DNA from: Hyalella azteca | Lineage: Eukaryota > Arthropoda > Malacostraca > Amphipoda > Hyalellidae | DNA: 64,000 nucleotides | Direction of reading: 5' to 3' | Assembly: GCF_000764305.2 (NCBI RefSeq) | Contig: NW_025939095.1 | Span: 1-64,000 of the forward strand | Shown: positions 1 through 11,989 of the stretch, piece by piece | Position numbering within the stretch: the first letter of the stretch is position 1 | How the letters are laid out: every line of letters starts with the position of its first letter | Program-made: the position numbers and the translations under genes | Notes under the pieces: generated by a model | Databases searched by the model: none | The model's input: only the letters and a program-made list of their open reading frames with translations | Told to the model about the DNA's origin: nothing

Positions 1-3000
1 TATGCCTGTCCTCAAGATAGCGATTCTCGTCAACTCAACTTGAAAGAGCGTACCAGTCGTTCCGCCGCTCCATTACTGGCGCCATGCTAGGGTGCCGTTT
101 TTGTATGCTTCACTCCATTATTTGACAGAAATCCTGCGAATTCTGCACTAGTGAACTGCGGCCCGTTGTCCGACATCAGCTCCTCTGGTAAACCTAAATA
201 CGCGAACAGAGAACGCAATATACAAATAGTCGATTGCGTAGTCGTATTCTTCATCTGAAAAATTTCAATCTATTTCGAATAAGTGTCAACAATTAACAAG
301 AAACGTTTAACGGCCTGCTCGGCATAATCAACATGGATGAGCTCCCAAGGCGCTCTGGTCACCAGCCAATGAAACAAAGGGGACTCAGTTGGTGCATCTC
401 TACACATCTGACAACTGCTACAATTTTTAACCAGTGATTCAATGTCTGCATCTATAGAAGGCCACCAAACATAGCCACGAGCTAAGACCTTCAGGTAAAC
501 AACACCAGGGTGGTTAAAATGTAGTTCTCTCAACATCTTAGCTCTCAATGCAGATGGTACTACTACTCTATAACTCTACTACTCTCTATACTCTCTATAA
601 CTCATTAATAAACATCCACATTCCACAGACAAACTGTCCTGTCTACTCTTAAATGGCACGACGTCTGGTGACACCTCCGTTGGCCAACCATGCGTCGCAT
701 AATAGCGTTCCTTACCTAAGATAGGGTCGTTCGCAGACGCCCTACGAATGTGCCCTTCACTTATAGGTAATTCATCTAGGAAACATACTGAGAATTTGGA
801 CACTTCATGTTTACATTCAACAGGCAGCCTCGACAGTGCATCCGCATTCGACATTGCCGCACCAGACTTATAATGAACTGTGTAGTCATAAGAAGACAAT
901 GCCAACGCTTAACGCTGAAGACGAGCAGCTGCCATCGCCGAAATGCCTTTCTTACAACCAAAAATGGTCACAAGCGTTTATGGTCAGTCATTAACACGAA
1001 AGATCAACCATGCAAATATTTATGAAACATCGCTACACCAAACATCATTGCCAAAGCCTCCCTCTCAATCTGAGAATATTTCTTCTCCGCAACATTCAAG
1101 GTATGGGAAGCACACGTTATTGGTCTTTCTGTGCCATCTGCCTGCACATGAGAAATAACTGAGCCAATACCATAGGCTGAAGCGCCGCATGCTAAGCGTA
1201 AGGTAAATTTTGGATTATAATGACACAAGACTGCAGCTGTACTTAGCCGATATTTTATGCTGTCAAACGCCTTCTGGCAATCAGAATTCCACACAAATTT
1301 TTACCGTTTTTGTAGAAGCTTATGCATCGAATGAAACTTTGTAGACAATTTGGGCAAAAATGAGCCGTAATAACTTACCATACCAGGAAACGACTTTCAT
1401 TCAGTGACATTTTTGAGAACAGGCGCCCGCTTCACAGCTTCCACTTTTTTTGCTGACGTGTGGATTCCTTGCTTATCCAACACGTGACCCAGTTACTCAA
1501 CTTAGTCTCATAAAGTGACATTTGTCTTTGTTCAACTTGAAACCATTTTCATGCAACCTCTCCAATACGTTTTGCAATGTGCGTAAATGATCAGCACTAT
1601 TTTTACCCGTGACAAGAATATCGTCCAGATAGCACATGCAATTCTCAATATCAAGGGTGACACAGACAAACCAAAAACTAGCCGATTATAAGGAAACAGT
1701 CCTCTATAAGTACTAAAATGAGCAAAAGCTTTTGTGACTGGTCATCCAATTCTAGTTGCTGACACGCCATGGACAAATCAAGAGTACTAAATTTCTCTCC
1801 CCCAGCCAATTGGGCAAACATGTCAGCGGGGTTGGTAACGGGCAAGAACTTTTAGCGGTTGCAGGATTTACAGTAATTCTATAGTCGCCGCATATGCGGA
1901 CCGATTTATCCTTTTTAGGAACGCAAACAATTTTGGTTGCCCATTCACTGTGATCCACTACAGATAACCCCATCTTTAAGCATTTCATCCTGCTGCCTAT
2001 CAACAGCCGCTCTCATAGCGTAAGGCACATGTCTCGATTTTAGAAATTTAGGCCGAGCATTTGGCAACAATGGAACATTAACCTTAACATTTTTAATTTT
2101 ACCAAGGCTACCATCAAACACAGAGGCATACTTAGTTAGAATGTCATCCAAAGAATTAATTTTAGATATCGCACTCCCGTCTAACTTCAATTGCTTAAGC
2201 TAATCGCGACCAAGCAAAGCTGGACCGTCGCCGCGCACAACAAAGATATTCAATTTTAACCTCTTCCCAGCATGAACCACATCCATAGCAATTTTACCAA
2301 GTAGTTCCAAAACGCTGTTCGAATACGTTGACAGTAAGCACTGTGCAGGCTGAAGTGGCTACTTGAAGAGTTTGCAATACTTGTTGCTGGATATGATGCT
2401 AACTCCTGCGCCGGTATGCACCTGCATTTCCACGTGCTTGTAATTCAATTGCACGTTGACAACGTACGGTGCGCATCCAACACTGTTTTTATGGTACAGC
2501 TCCATGTGCGACGACTCCTTTGCATCTACTGCCTGGATCTCGTTCCGGCAGGCCTTACCAAGGTGACCAGTCTCGTCACACGAATTACACTTATAATTCT
2601 TGATTCGGCATGTTGCAGCGGTGTGGTTTCGTCCGTTGCACCGAAAACATGGCTTTGGTTGCACTGATTCCGGGGCGCTAGGCTCGCGTTCCCGAGTCAC
2701 ATCACGATTGTTTGCCTTAGCTAAGGCTATCTTGCCTGAAGACACTGCATTAATGGCGTCGCTTCCAGGACTCTTCACCACATTCAGTCCTTGCATTTCC
2801 TCGGACGTTTTCATTGTTAATTCGTAGGCGAGAGCAAATTCAACTGCTATCTTGAAGGTTACGTTTTTTTTTCAACAATTCACGCTGTAGCGTTGCCTCT
2901 TTGAGACCTTCAATGAACTTGTCTCTAAGCGATTCTTCTAGAAAAGTCACATGTACTGGCACACTTCTTAAGCTGAGCTACATACGCCGATACGGTTTGA

Positions 3001-3130
3001 TCAGACAATTGCTTGTAGCTGTGAAATTTGGAACGTTCCGCAATTTTGTTGCGTTCAGGCACGTACTGTTCCAGAAGTCTAGCCGCTAATACATCAAATG
3101 ACTGCTCACCGGGATCTTCAGAATGCAGTA
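1..3130 (-). pseudogene. Decayed Ty3/gypsy retrotransposon gag-pol, copy 1
   Basis: Read on the minus strand from right to left: gag core (about 2,830-3,130), two CCHC zinc knuckles (about 2,570-2,690), aspartic protease with HTGAG where DTGAG is expected (about 2,380-2,460), reverse transcriptase with a YLDD active site (about 1,620-2,190), RNase H beginning LACGAS instead of the usual LACDAS (1,004-1,294), the zinc-binding region of integrase with an H/H/C/C pattern and the first core Asp in HVDY (270-548), and more integrase core with SDNGPQF down to position 1. Several frameshifts and stops separate the blocks, and a deletion of about 36 bp removes part of RT just before YLDD relative to copy 2. 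Order and motifs place it in the K02A2.6-like Ty3/gypsy group. No LTR is visible. Loss of two catalytic Asp residues makes it inactive. Confidence 0.88.
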
Positions 3131-3149
3131 AATCACGAAGAACTGAATC

Positions 3150-3660
3150 AACGTTGAATAACTACCTATTACGACGTTGAGATCAGGGTGAAAGGAGGTT
3201 TAGAATGAAAATTGAAGCAACATCCTTCATTAAACGTCGTACTGACGTTACAATGCAACGTTGAATCAATGTTGCTACTACGACGTTGCTCAACGTTGAA
3301 TTCTATGGTTGAATCGACGTTGAAACAACTACCTATTACGACGTTGAGATCAGGGTGACAAGTGGTTTAGAATGAAAATTGAAGCAACATCTTTTATTAA
3401 ACGTCGTACTAACGTTACAATGCAACGTTGAATCAATGTTGCTACTACGACGTTGCTGCAATGTTGAATTCTATGGTTGAATCGACGTTGAAACAATTCC
3501 CTATTACGATGTTGAGATCGCGGTGAAAAGAGGTTTAGAATGAAAATTGAAGCAACGTCTCTCATGAAACGTCGTACTGACGTTACAATGCAACGTTGAA
3601 TCAATGTTCCTACTACGACATTGCTGCAACATCAAATTCTCTAGTTGAATCAACGTTGAA
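3150..3660. repeat. 168-bp AACGTTGA-rich satellite, copy 1
   Basis: Three tandem units with a 168-bp period, judged from the recurring acctattacgacgttgagat at 3,163, 3,331 and about 3,499. Each unit carries several copies of the 8-mer AACGTTGA or its complement, often as the 12-bp palindrome TTCAACGTTGAA-like core. The open frames across it are periodic translations of the repeat and are not genes. Confidence 0.85.
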
Positions 3661-3689
3661 GAACCAACCTGTATTTCGTCCGTTGTATT

Positions 3690-3775
3690 TCGTCCGATTC
3701 GAACCCGGGATCGCTGGAGACCGCGCGACGCCTTAGCAACCTTGACCACGGCAGCTCGCGTGCATGAGCAATAAA
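3690..3775 (-). repeat. tRNA-derived SINE-like head, copy 1
   Basis: On the minus strand the segment contains a box-A-like TGGTCAAGGTTGCTAAGG and, about 30 bp later, a box-B GGTTCGAATC, the internal RNA polymerase III promoter layout of tRNA genes. The expected acceptor and T stems do not pair well, so this is not a functional tRNA. It sits between the two satellite arrays in both composite copies. Confidence 0.6.
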
Positions 3776-3859
3776 ATAAGCTAAAGAATTGTTCGACTCC
3801 TTGAAAATTGAAATGCATTCTCTGGTCATTATTCGTTCACGCATATATATGTATTTCAT

Positions 3860-4464
3860 TCAATGTTAACGTACCAATATCGACGTTGTTTCAACGCTGA
3901 AATAAGGTTGTTTACGTCTGTTCTAGTTTTGGTGAGATTTCGACGTTGATCGGACGTTTGAAATTGAATAAACATTCAACGTACCAATATCGACGTTGTT
4001 TCAACGTTGAGATAAGGTTGTTTTACGTCCGTTCTAGTTTTGGTCAGATTTCGACGTTGATCGGACGTTTAAAAATAAATAAACATTCAACGTACCAATA
4101 TCGAGGTTGTTTCAACGTTGAAATAAGGTTGTTTTACGTCCGTTCTAGTTTTGGTCAGATTCCGACGTTGATCGGACGTTTAAAAATAAATAAACATTCA
4201 ACGTACCAATATCAACGTTGTTTCAACGCTGAAATAAGATTGTTTCACGTCCGTTCTAGTTTTGGTCAGATTTCGACGTTTATCGGACGTTTAAAAATAA
4301 ATAAACATTCAACGTATCAATATCGACGTTGTTTTAACGTTGAAATAAGGTTGTTTTACGACCCTTCTAGTGTTGGTCAGATCTCGACGTTGAGATGATG
4401 TCTAATTTCGGTTGTTCAACATTTCAACCCGAAATCAACCAATTATCAACGTTGTTTCAACGTC
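3860..4464. repeat. 110-bp satellite, copy 1 (about five units)
   Basis: Units begin cattcaacgtaccaatatc at about 3,866, 3,972, 4,083, 4,193 and 4,303, giving a period of 110-111 bp. Each contains gttgtttcaacgttgaaat and cgacgttgatcggacg. The array ends at tcaacgtcagatgcctgctgggaa, a sequence kept in both composite copies that may be the terminus of the DNA element from which the arrays derive (inference). The long frame over it is only translated repeat. Confidence 0.85.
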
Positions 4465-4469
4465 AGATG

Positions 4470-5770
4470 CCTGCTGGGAACATAGTGTACACGAAACAAG
4501 AACGAAGGCTTGCGGAGCACGACTTCTAAAACTTGCTTCTTAGTGGCTAGTTAAGAATATAGGAAACTTTATACGCTACACTATAGTTTGACAATATTTT
4601 CCTGCTAATCTTCAAACATACTATAGTTTGCAGATTAGCAACGAAATTCTGGATATTTGACTTAGAGGGATTCGGAATAGCCGGATTCCTAACTTCGGCA
4701 AATAACTAAACCAGGCAACACCAGCTTAAGCAAAAAATACGATTTAACAAAAAAAATCAATAAACGAGGACGCTGTATTAGAACTAGGCATCCCGACAGC
4801 AATAAATGTGTTGGTTGCAAGAGCAGGAGGACAACTGCTCGGTTGTTAGGTTGGTCTTAGGGCTGCTATAGAGAACCACAAGGCCTCAAACAGGTTCCTA
4901 TGGAGTTCTTCACTAATTAGGCTGAACTTTACTCCACTGGTAAATGAGATGGCGATATGAAATTTTCCATGGTTATCTAGGTATTTATTTACAATCCGTT
5001 TAAAGGAACAACAAATATATAAGCTTTGTATAACATCAGTTGTGTTAGAAGATAACGTTGTACTTCTATGTTAATTAAACCGGCGTCTTACCGACATTTT
5101 TGTGACTTAAATGTGTAGTACTATTTTTTCTCTATCTGATCCTACTAAATATATGTCTGAATCAACATCCATTTTGTAAATATTTCCTGCCAAAAATGTT
5201 TTCATCACTGCTAAATAGGAGTTTTCACATTTTCTTTGGATGCTGGCGCTGACAACGTTGAAAGTGTCCTACCGTTCATTCGATATCTTCCTTAGACGCT
5301 CATAAATCTCTGGCATGAAGTGGAAACCCTTGTCTACCCCACAGAGGGTAGAGGGGAATACATCCTCTACCCCACCTCGCATGGAAGTAGACGGACTGCC
5401 CTGCTTACCCTCCCTTGTAGTTCCCTCCTATACGGCTTGGTGTAAAAGGGCCAGCACGTTTAAATTACAACATTCCATTGTTAGTTTGTTGGCGAGAACC
5501 CTTGTGACAACATGCGATTCTATCATAAGCAAACGAGAAGCCCAAGGGCTAAGACTGTGTCTTTCAGCATAACGAATCAATAGAGGATTACAGTTAAAAA
5601 GATGGAGGTAAGATTTATCACATTTTATTGCTTATATGATGAAAATATCATGATAACAACATAAGTGAATAATACATAAAATGACAGGTTGAAATTAATT
5701 TATCTCTTTTAGTTACCTTTCATTATCATGTTGATTGTAAATATTAATGATTGCGATGATGTAATACCGA
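4470..5770. other. Non-coding part of composite repeat, copy 1
   Basis: No convincing coding sequence. It includes a short imperfect inverted repeat around tatagtttg/cagattagcaac (4,585-4,640) and a locally GC-richer stretch at 5,315-5,575 whose open frame matches nothing I recognise. The equivalent stretch in copy 2 is 16,613-17,915. Confidence 0.6.
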
Positions 5771-6665
5771 TTGTCATGTCTTAGTTCAATATTGTATCAA
5801 TTTTGTTGTTTGCTCAGCAGGAAACAGCAAAATCTTCTAAAGGTTCGGAACGCATCGGCTTCGGGTGAAAATGTCGCTAACAATATAACTCCAGCTGTGG
5901 ATCTTACTAGCGATGAAGACGATCTGAGTGATTTAGTGATCGAAATTTCGGAGGAAGCGAGCGTGCAGGATGCTAAGCCACGTAATAACAGTGAAGAGTC
6001 GAGCATGCTGAATGCCGGACCAGATCGAAGCAGTGTTGTGACTAATACAAACAGTGACATTCTATAAGTGTTTCAAAAGCCATTAAGTGGTAGGAGGCTC
6101 TTCGATGTCAAAAATCTTTTTACTGATGTGTGTAAAATGGCGCTGCATAAACGAACATGTGTTCATTTTACAATTTCATTTTTTGTAAGAAAGGTCCGAC
6201 GAGGGCTTTACACAACTTTTGAATTTGAATGTAGTATGTGCAGAATATAAATGTGTGTCAGAACTGAAGAAGAAAGTCCTGAGGATGGAGTGCATTCATC
6301 AAATTATTCGGCAGTTTCAGGAGCCCTAGCTATAGGCATCGGAAGATCGCAAGCTTCAGTATTTTTGGGATCACTCAGCGTTCCTTTCGTTACTCAAAAC
6401 ACATTTCATAAATACGAGCAGCGTATCAGTGACATGCATCATTCAAGAAAATAGAGTTGATGCAAATGGTATCTCCAAGATATTAGTTACTGCAGATAGT
6501 ACCTGGTCTAAGCGATCGTCTGGGCATAATTACTCAGCTCCCTCGGGAGTTGCAGCAATAGTTGGCTATCGCTCAGGTAAAACTCTATTCATGAGCGTAC
6601 GCAATCGATTTTTTCGCAGTCTGCGCGTATGCTAAGCGTAAAAAAAAGCTCCCAGAGACTATGCC
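5771..6665 (+). pseudogene. Mutator-like (MULE-type) transposase, N-terminal part, copy 1
   Basis: Plus-strand fragments appear in order: an acidic N-terminal tail (LTSDEDDLSDLVIEISEE) at 5,771-6,065; GRRLFDVKNLF and a region ending FEFECSMC at about 6,085-6,250; AIGIGRSQASVFLGSL at 6,251-6,454; then ILVTADSTWSKRSSGHNYSA and SGVAAIVGYRSGKTLFMSVRN at about 6,440-6,610. These match the 'Mutator-like transposase' domain of many predicted animal proteins, including the Asp of the DGxWxKR-type motif. Three frame changes break it, and the central catalytic portion that should follow is missing; the sequence passes almost directly into a YqaJ-like domain. Copy 2 shares the main lesions. This is a dead transposase gene. 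Confidence 0.72.
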
Positions 6666-6788
6666 TGCACTCTAATTTTGAACTTTATTCAAACTTTGTC
6701 TCTGGATGAAAATCAAATTCAGATCTTTGAGTGTTCAATAATTCAATAAAGTAATTGTTCATCGTTGCATTCTGAACGTAGAAAAACT

Positions 6789-7317
6789 TTAACCGCGTCG
6801 AACTTCGGGACGGTGTGCAAATTGAGAAAAACCACAAGCAAGCAGTTGGTCGACTGCAGAATAAAATAATGAATGGCTTGAGTGTCGCGCTTGGCGTGGG
6901 GTCGAGAGAGGAAAACTTCAACGATAGAAGGCTTGCAAAATAAAATGGGCATCTCTGAAAAGATGCGATTTTTTCGTAGACAAAGATTTTCCTCATATAG
7001 GTGCATCACCAGACGGTCTCGTGGATCATGACCATGTTGAAATCAAGTGTCCAAGCTCTGCACGTTATTTCAAGACAATAAAAGATGCAGTAAACGCTAA
7101 AAAATGCAATCACTTGAAAGTCGTTGACGATCAAATAATAATGAACAGAAGGCATTCCTACTTCTTCCAAGTTCTAGGTCAGATGGAAGTTACCGGACAA
7201 AGTAAATGTTACTTCGTGACCTGGATACCAGAAGATATACACATTATTGTTGTTGATTTTGAGCCGATGTTTTGGCTCATGCGACGAATGGAGCGCAGCT
7301 TAAAAATTTTTACTTGA
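6789..7317 (+). pseudogene. YqaJ/lambda-exonuclease-like nuclease domain, copy 1
   Basis: The plus-strand reading starts with LTASNFGTVCKLRKT (about 6,789), passes through ALGVGSREEN, then GASPDGLV and VEIKCP (7,000-7,055), and ends with FFQVLGQMEVTGQSKCYFV. SPDG plus the EIKCP core is the PD-(D/E)xK nuclease signature of YqaJ-type viral recombinase exonucleases, which degrade one strand of duplex DNA to allow strand annealing. The last block is open for 98 residues; the first half has stops and frame slips. It directly follows the transposase remnant on the same strand, so both were probably one protein or one transposon (inference). Copy 1 lacks six bases before GASPDG that copy 2 retains. 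Confidence 0.75.
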
Positions 7318-7324
7318 ACATCTT

Positions 7325-8083
7325 ACCTAGCATTATCAATGATGATGTTGAATATTGAATAGATGTTGAATATTCGTTATACGAGTCATTGTGTATTCAG
7401 TCGAGCGAGCCTCGACCATATAACAACAAAGAGCCTCACAATATTTTCACCTCCCGTCTCCAAAACCCTCTACTGCGGTTCCACAGTTTTCCCTTCTGTC
7501 TCCATACGCATGGAGATGGACACCTCGCTCTTGTTATGCAAGCAACAGCAAGTTTCGCCGTCGTTGTAAGTAAACTTTTGGTCTCTGTACAGTCTGAATT
7601 ACTGTCTGTAGTTTGATAGATTTTGATTAACAGTGAAAGTTAAAATTTCGTCGCCTTTCTGTAACCTTTCCTTGACGTGCCTATATCAATAAAAAATAAC
7701 TAATAGTCTTGTGACAATGTCTTTCGTTCAGAAATTTGTACTGTGTGAATTAAATATCATTGAAATGATTTAGGTATTGAATGTGATGCATTTAAATGAT
7801 GAAGATGAGCAAATAACTGTGTGAAAACAGCCTATTTGGTTTGAAGTCTAAGCTCATATTACAGTGAGGGACACCGACATCTCTTAGACGAGGGGGAGAG
7901 AGGAAGGGTGTCAGACATGACGGTGTGAGGTGTAGGGCTGCCCGCTGTTCCGAAGCGCCTCTTCCAATGTTGTGTTTTATTATTATAATTAGATCATTTT
8001 ATTTGTAAAAATTTAAATAATATACCGGTATGCTGTTTATTTGAGAAAATGTGTCTCAACGCCTGCACTACTTTTTTCCAAAA
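7325..8083. other. Copy-1-specific stretch of composite repeat
   Basis: Absent from copy 2, where a 97-bp CR1-like fragment sits instead. No gene recognised; short open frames at 7,363-7,616 have no family resemblance. It may be ancestral sequence deleted from copy 2 or an insertion in copy 1; the CR1 fragment at the copy 2 junction favours deletion during retrotransposition. Confidence 0.5.
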
Positions 8084-9166
8084 AAAACTATCATAATTAC
8101 GTCTTTTACCCGGATAAATAAAATGGAAAAATAAAAATGTTGAAATTGACAGCACATCATAATGTACGGTTTATTTCTATGAGGTCGCGCTGTAAATAGC
8201 AGAGTTTGCTGGTAGTAGTCAAAGTTCATTGATGACATGTGCACTATTGTGGTGATGTAGCGTAGAGCAGCCGGCCAGACGTAAGCTAGTCAGAGTTCAC
8301 GCGTCACGGCAGCGAACCCACGCGAACCCATGCGTCACGGTAGCTCTGGAGTTTGGGCGGTTCTCAATACCCCCCTTAACCTCATTCCTGGCCATCAGGT
8401 AGTTGACAACGATAGTGCCGCCCAGTTTTAGGGGTGAAATAACAGCCGTTTTAGGTATCGAGTATATTTTGTTTCAACTTTAAGCGACCGAAATAAATGA
8501 ATCGGTCCTAATGAACCGAAATTCCGCTCAAAGTGACCCATATCTATGAAGAAGACTCTCTCACAAAAATACTCAACTTATAAAAAATAAAATTACTTAT
8601 CTTAAAACTTATGACATCATTACGTCCACGCTAGTTTAGCATCAGTCAGAAAAGTCTACCAAAAATACTTAAAACAAACGTCGACATCAATAAGAATGGG
8701 GGATTCAATAAATCGATGCCGTCATAAGTTCTGCACGGTCACTGAACAACTGGTAGAGATTAACTACGTATGGTGCAACAATATAAAGTGTATTATGCTG
8801 TCACAAAACCGTCAGTAAAGTATGCAACGTCAGCCAGTAAACCTGAGGGTAACTGCAACACAGTTACGTCTAGGAGCGTGACTCCGACTGTCACACTACC
8901 GATATCTTCCAGCTCCTCGAAAAGGCGTCGAGAGAAATGGTTGTTGATATTCCAATGAAGTAGCATTCAATCCCCAACAAGTGAGAGGCTTCGTTCGGTA
9001 CTGGGCTGTGCCAGTGCTGACCCACCTTCGTCCAATTAACGAAAAAATACAGAGTAAAACAATCTATAATTTAGTAACTGATACAGAAAACTATTGACTT
9101 TCAAGTTTTATTCTCATAAAAATCCCTTAACTGTCTCAACAGAAAAGAATTCGGAAAATTTACGGC
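8084..9166. other. Tail of composite repeat, copy 1, with zinc-finger-gene-like segments
   Basis: Contains a short open frame (8,770-8,958, plus strand, Ser/Thr-rich, ending in SSSSSKRRREKW) that I do not recognise. Beyond it, 8,990-9,125 resembles on the minus strand the start of exon 3 and the preceding intron of the zinc-finger genes (gaaggtgggtcagcac at about 9,015-9,030, and ttgactttcaagtt at about 9,094). The segment 8,685-8,772 recurs at 22,083-22,175 within the left zinc-finger locus. Confidence 0.6.
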
Positions 9167-11925
9167 GCACATTTCAGTTCACCTTCCTCGTGTAAAATTC
9201 CGTTCAGAGTTCCATTGAAGAGTTAGAATCACCGTTATTATAATCAAAGATTCAGTTTTTACTACGATTTGAATCCTATATTCATTATTCGAACACCCTG
9301 ATTTCTGCTAGTTCTCTCTCGAAATTGTTGATTCAAAGCTGACTCTTGTAATATATCAGCGAGTGAAACAAAAATCGGAATATGGGACAAATAAGAGCGC
9401 AAAAGTCCACGGAATAATTGTTCCATCAATGCTTCCGTACTTGGGTATTCGTGTATTTATTCAAATTTATTTCATTACCTGATAGTGATCAAAGTCAGAG
9501 ACATTTAGTTAAATGAGATGTGAAGCTTTCTATCATTTTTTTCTACATTTAAAACAAGAATTATTTCAAACAAAAAAAAATGTATTAACAACATGCAACC
9601 AATACAAGATCGATATTTCGTTCTGTCCTAGAAATAAATTCATTGAATTCAAGCACTCAAGCACTGAATTAGCTGGCAGGAGCAAAAATTCGTCTCGCTA
9701 ATAACGCAATTGCTCGTTAACAAAAATATTTAATTAGGTGTCAAATATATTTTCACAAAATAAGCATTTGTTGAAGCAATGCAGACGTGGGAATACCTGA
9801 AATTAAATTGTGGGGACAGACCAGGGCATGAGATAATCAAGGTTTTCAGAAGAAATGCAGATATAATAGCAGCCAATAGCGAGCAACAATTGATTTGTTG
9901 TAAAATCAGAGAAATTCGCGGCTTGCCTATCATGTCCTATAAAAGTCCTGCTGGTAACAGCGCAAACAGTTTGGCATCGTCATCATTAGCGTTGTAAGTT
10001 GGTTTGATCAGGAACTATGATATTTTAGTTATCATACTTATCGTAGTTATCGTCCATTGATTTACATTTTATTGTTGCAGGTGTTGCGAAAATTACTTGA
10101 TTCCTCAATTAGTTCGTATAATCAATCGCGGCGGGTGGGTACAGGTTGATTTCGGTCTGTCGATTCAAACGTTGTTGGCTGATTTCGGTCTGTCGACTTA
10201 AAAATAGTCGTTGAAAGCTTCGGAAGTCACTAACGAACTCAATGACTAAATATCACTGTTAGTTGTTGTGGAATAGCAGAAATGTTTTTATCGTTTTTTT
10301 TTTCGTTCCGTTCTCGTTTAATTCAGGATTTACTTTATTTCATTAATTGGTCTGCAGGGCCCGTGTCAACGATTTGCTTTACTATCATTATCATCATTCA
10401 ACTAAATTCACCATACGCAAGGATAACTGCAGCCAATTTCAATGAATTCATAAACTAAATTCTTTAAATTCATCTATAAAAAATTGCAAATATAGTTAAC
10501 AACAACACCAGAAGCTAGAGAATGCGAAGTAGGACCATAAGTTGGTTCATTGTCTGCTCATCGAAATATATCGTCAGCCTATGACCAGCCTAAAGTCGGC
10601 CCGTCCGTCTTTTTTACGTTCTCCAAGCCTTAAAACTGGCATGAAAAACGTATACTTAGCGTCCAAATACACACTCTTGTCTGCCAATCTTGGCCTGAAA
10701 AGCAAGCCTGACAAAAAGTTTGTAAGAGTGGGCCGGGCTTTGCGCTGGCATCGGAAACATTCTTCGGCATTGATGTGCAGTCAGGATGGCCGTCTGCATG
10801 TGGCAGGAACTAGTGTATAGACTATGTAGTGTTTTTACTGCCCTGGAGTAGGTTTGAAATGTTGTATGAGGCTTAGAGACGATAATATTATTGTTCTAGA
10901 TTGTAGAGAAATGTCAAAGAGATTGTAAAACCCTATTCATTATATTTTAGTAAATTTATTAACATTTTACGCCATCAAGTCTCAAACAGACGAAAATGGT
11001 AAGATGTGTTTAAATCTCTACTGCAACATCATGATGGATGTCAAGGAACCAACAAAAAATCATAGTAATTTACGCTATGTACCATGCATAAGGGGTAAGT
11101 TACTTCATGACTTAACAACGAACATTTATTTAAAAAAAAAACAAGCTTCGAATTGGTGCAGAGGCAGTTTATTTCTCTAAAACAGGAGCGAGCAACAACA
11201 GAAAATTTGAACAAAAACGCATAAACATACAGATTTCAAGTTCACTGTTTGAACAAATTACATTGCATATTAACAGAGCACTATATGACATTTCCGACAC
11301 CGTTCGAAGCCTGATATACAACTGCTACATTTCGAAGTAACTGCTACAAACAACGTCCAATTTAATGATTCCCAGATTTGGTAAAGAAATTTGAAGATGT
11401 GGCCTAAAATCCCACGCACAAGTTAATTCATAACATAAGCTGTCATGACAAATCATTTGTATCAGTAATTATTGTTCATGAATAAATAAATAAAAGCGTC
11501 GGCTTAATTTAATCAATTGCGTTAAATATCAATGTTTAAGTCAAATCATTTGACCTCATTTAATTCTTTCGAAAATACTAAGTATCTTAAAGAAAAATTA
11601 TTTCTTTTTTACTTCGAATTAGGAAACCAAAGTTTGAGTAAATATCTAGATTTTCAACAGTATAGGACCAACGTAAACCCAATACCCAATAGTTTGATTA
11701 ATCGTTCTCAAAATCTTTCCAACGCCCCCAATGAGAAAGATTTTTTTCATATATTGCTACATTATGATGAAAAATAAATCAATCGCAATGCACAATTCTT
11801 GTTATTCTCACATGGCAACTAAATTCAAGGCCTTGAGAAGCATCATTCATCATAACTTGTACGTGGATTACGAATATTAATGCGTTATGCTTGAATTTTT
11901 TTAATACCTGCAAGAAGTTAGAATG
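9167..11925. other. Spacer between composite copies
   Basis: AT-rich, with no recognisable transposon or gene. Short open frames at 9,513, 10,542 and 11,532 show no family resemblance. A possible exon is listed separately. At 11,930-11,965 an 18-bp unit (agtggtagcgtaccgaca) is tandemly doubled. Confidence 0.5.
9784..9993 (+). other. Possible internal exon, function unknown
   Basis: An open stretch of 70 codons lies between a plausible acceptor (gaagcaatgcag) and a strong donor (gcgtt|gtaagttgg). A further acceptor (tttattgttgcag) follows at about 10,068-10,080. The predicted peptide (starting TWEYLKLNCGDRPGHE) belongs to no family I recognise. Neighbouring exons cannot be identified, so this may be chance. 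Confidence 0.25.
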
Positions 11926-11989
11926 ACAGTGGTAGCGTACCGACATGAGTGGTAGCGTACCGACAACAGTGCTTCAATACAATCCTGTT

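Larger units (their letters stand above)
1..9166. repeat. Composite long repeat, copy 1 (left end outside window)
   Basis: This stretch matches 12,285-20,674 in the same order and orientation (gypsy, 168-bp satellite, SINE head, 110-bp satellite, MULE/YqaJ, tail). The offset between copies shrinks from 12,284 at the left to about 11,508 at the right. That reflects different satellite copy numbers and a roughly 750-bp stretch at 7,325-8,083 found only here. Similarity stops abruptly after the shared motif ggaaaatttacggcgc near 9,166, which defines the right end. No terminal inverted or direct repeats are visible. Both copies share the same coding lesions, so the composite was already decayed before it was copied. 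It could be a segmental duplication rather than a mobile unit. Confidence 0.85.

Noticed and set aside
3504..4398. Long open frames of about 100-150 codons over the AACGTTG arrays, one with a fourfold repeated peptide
   Set aside because: They are translations of 110-bp (3n+2/3n) and 168-bp tandem DNA repeats; the periodic peptide reflects the satellite, and copy 2 breaks the frame.
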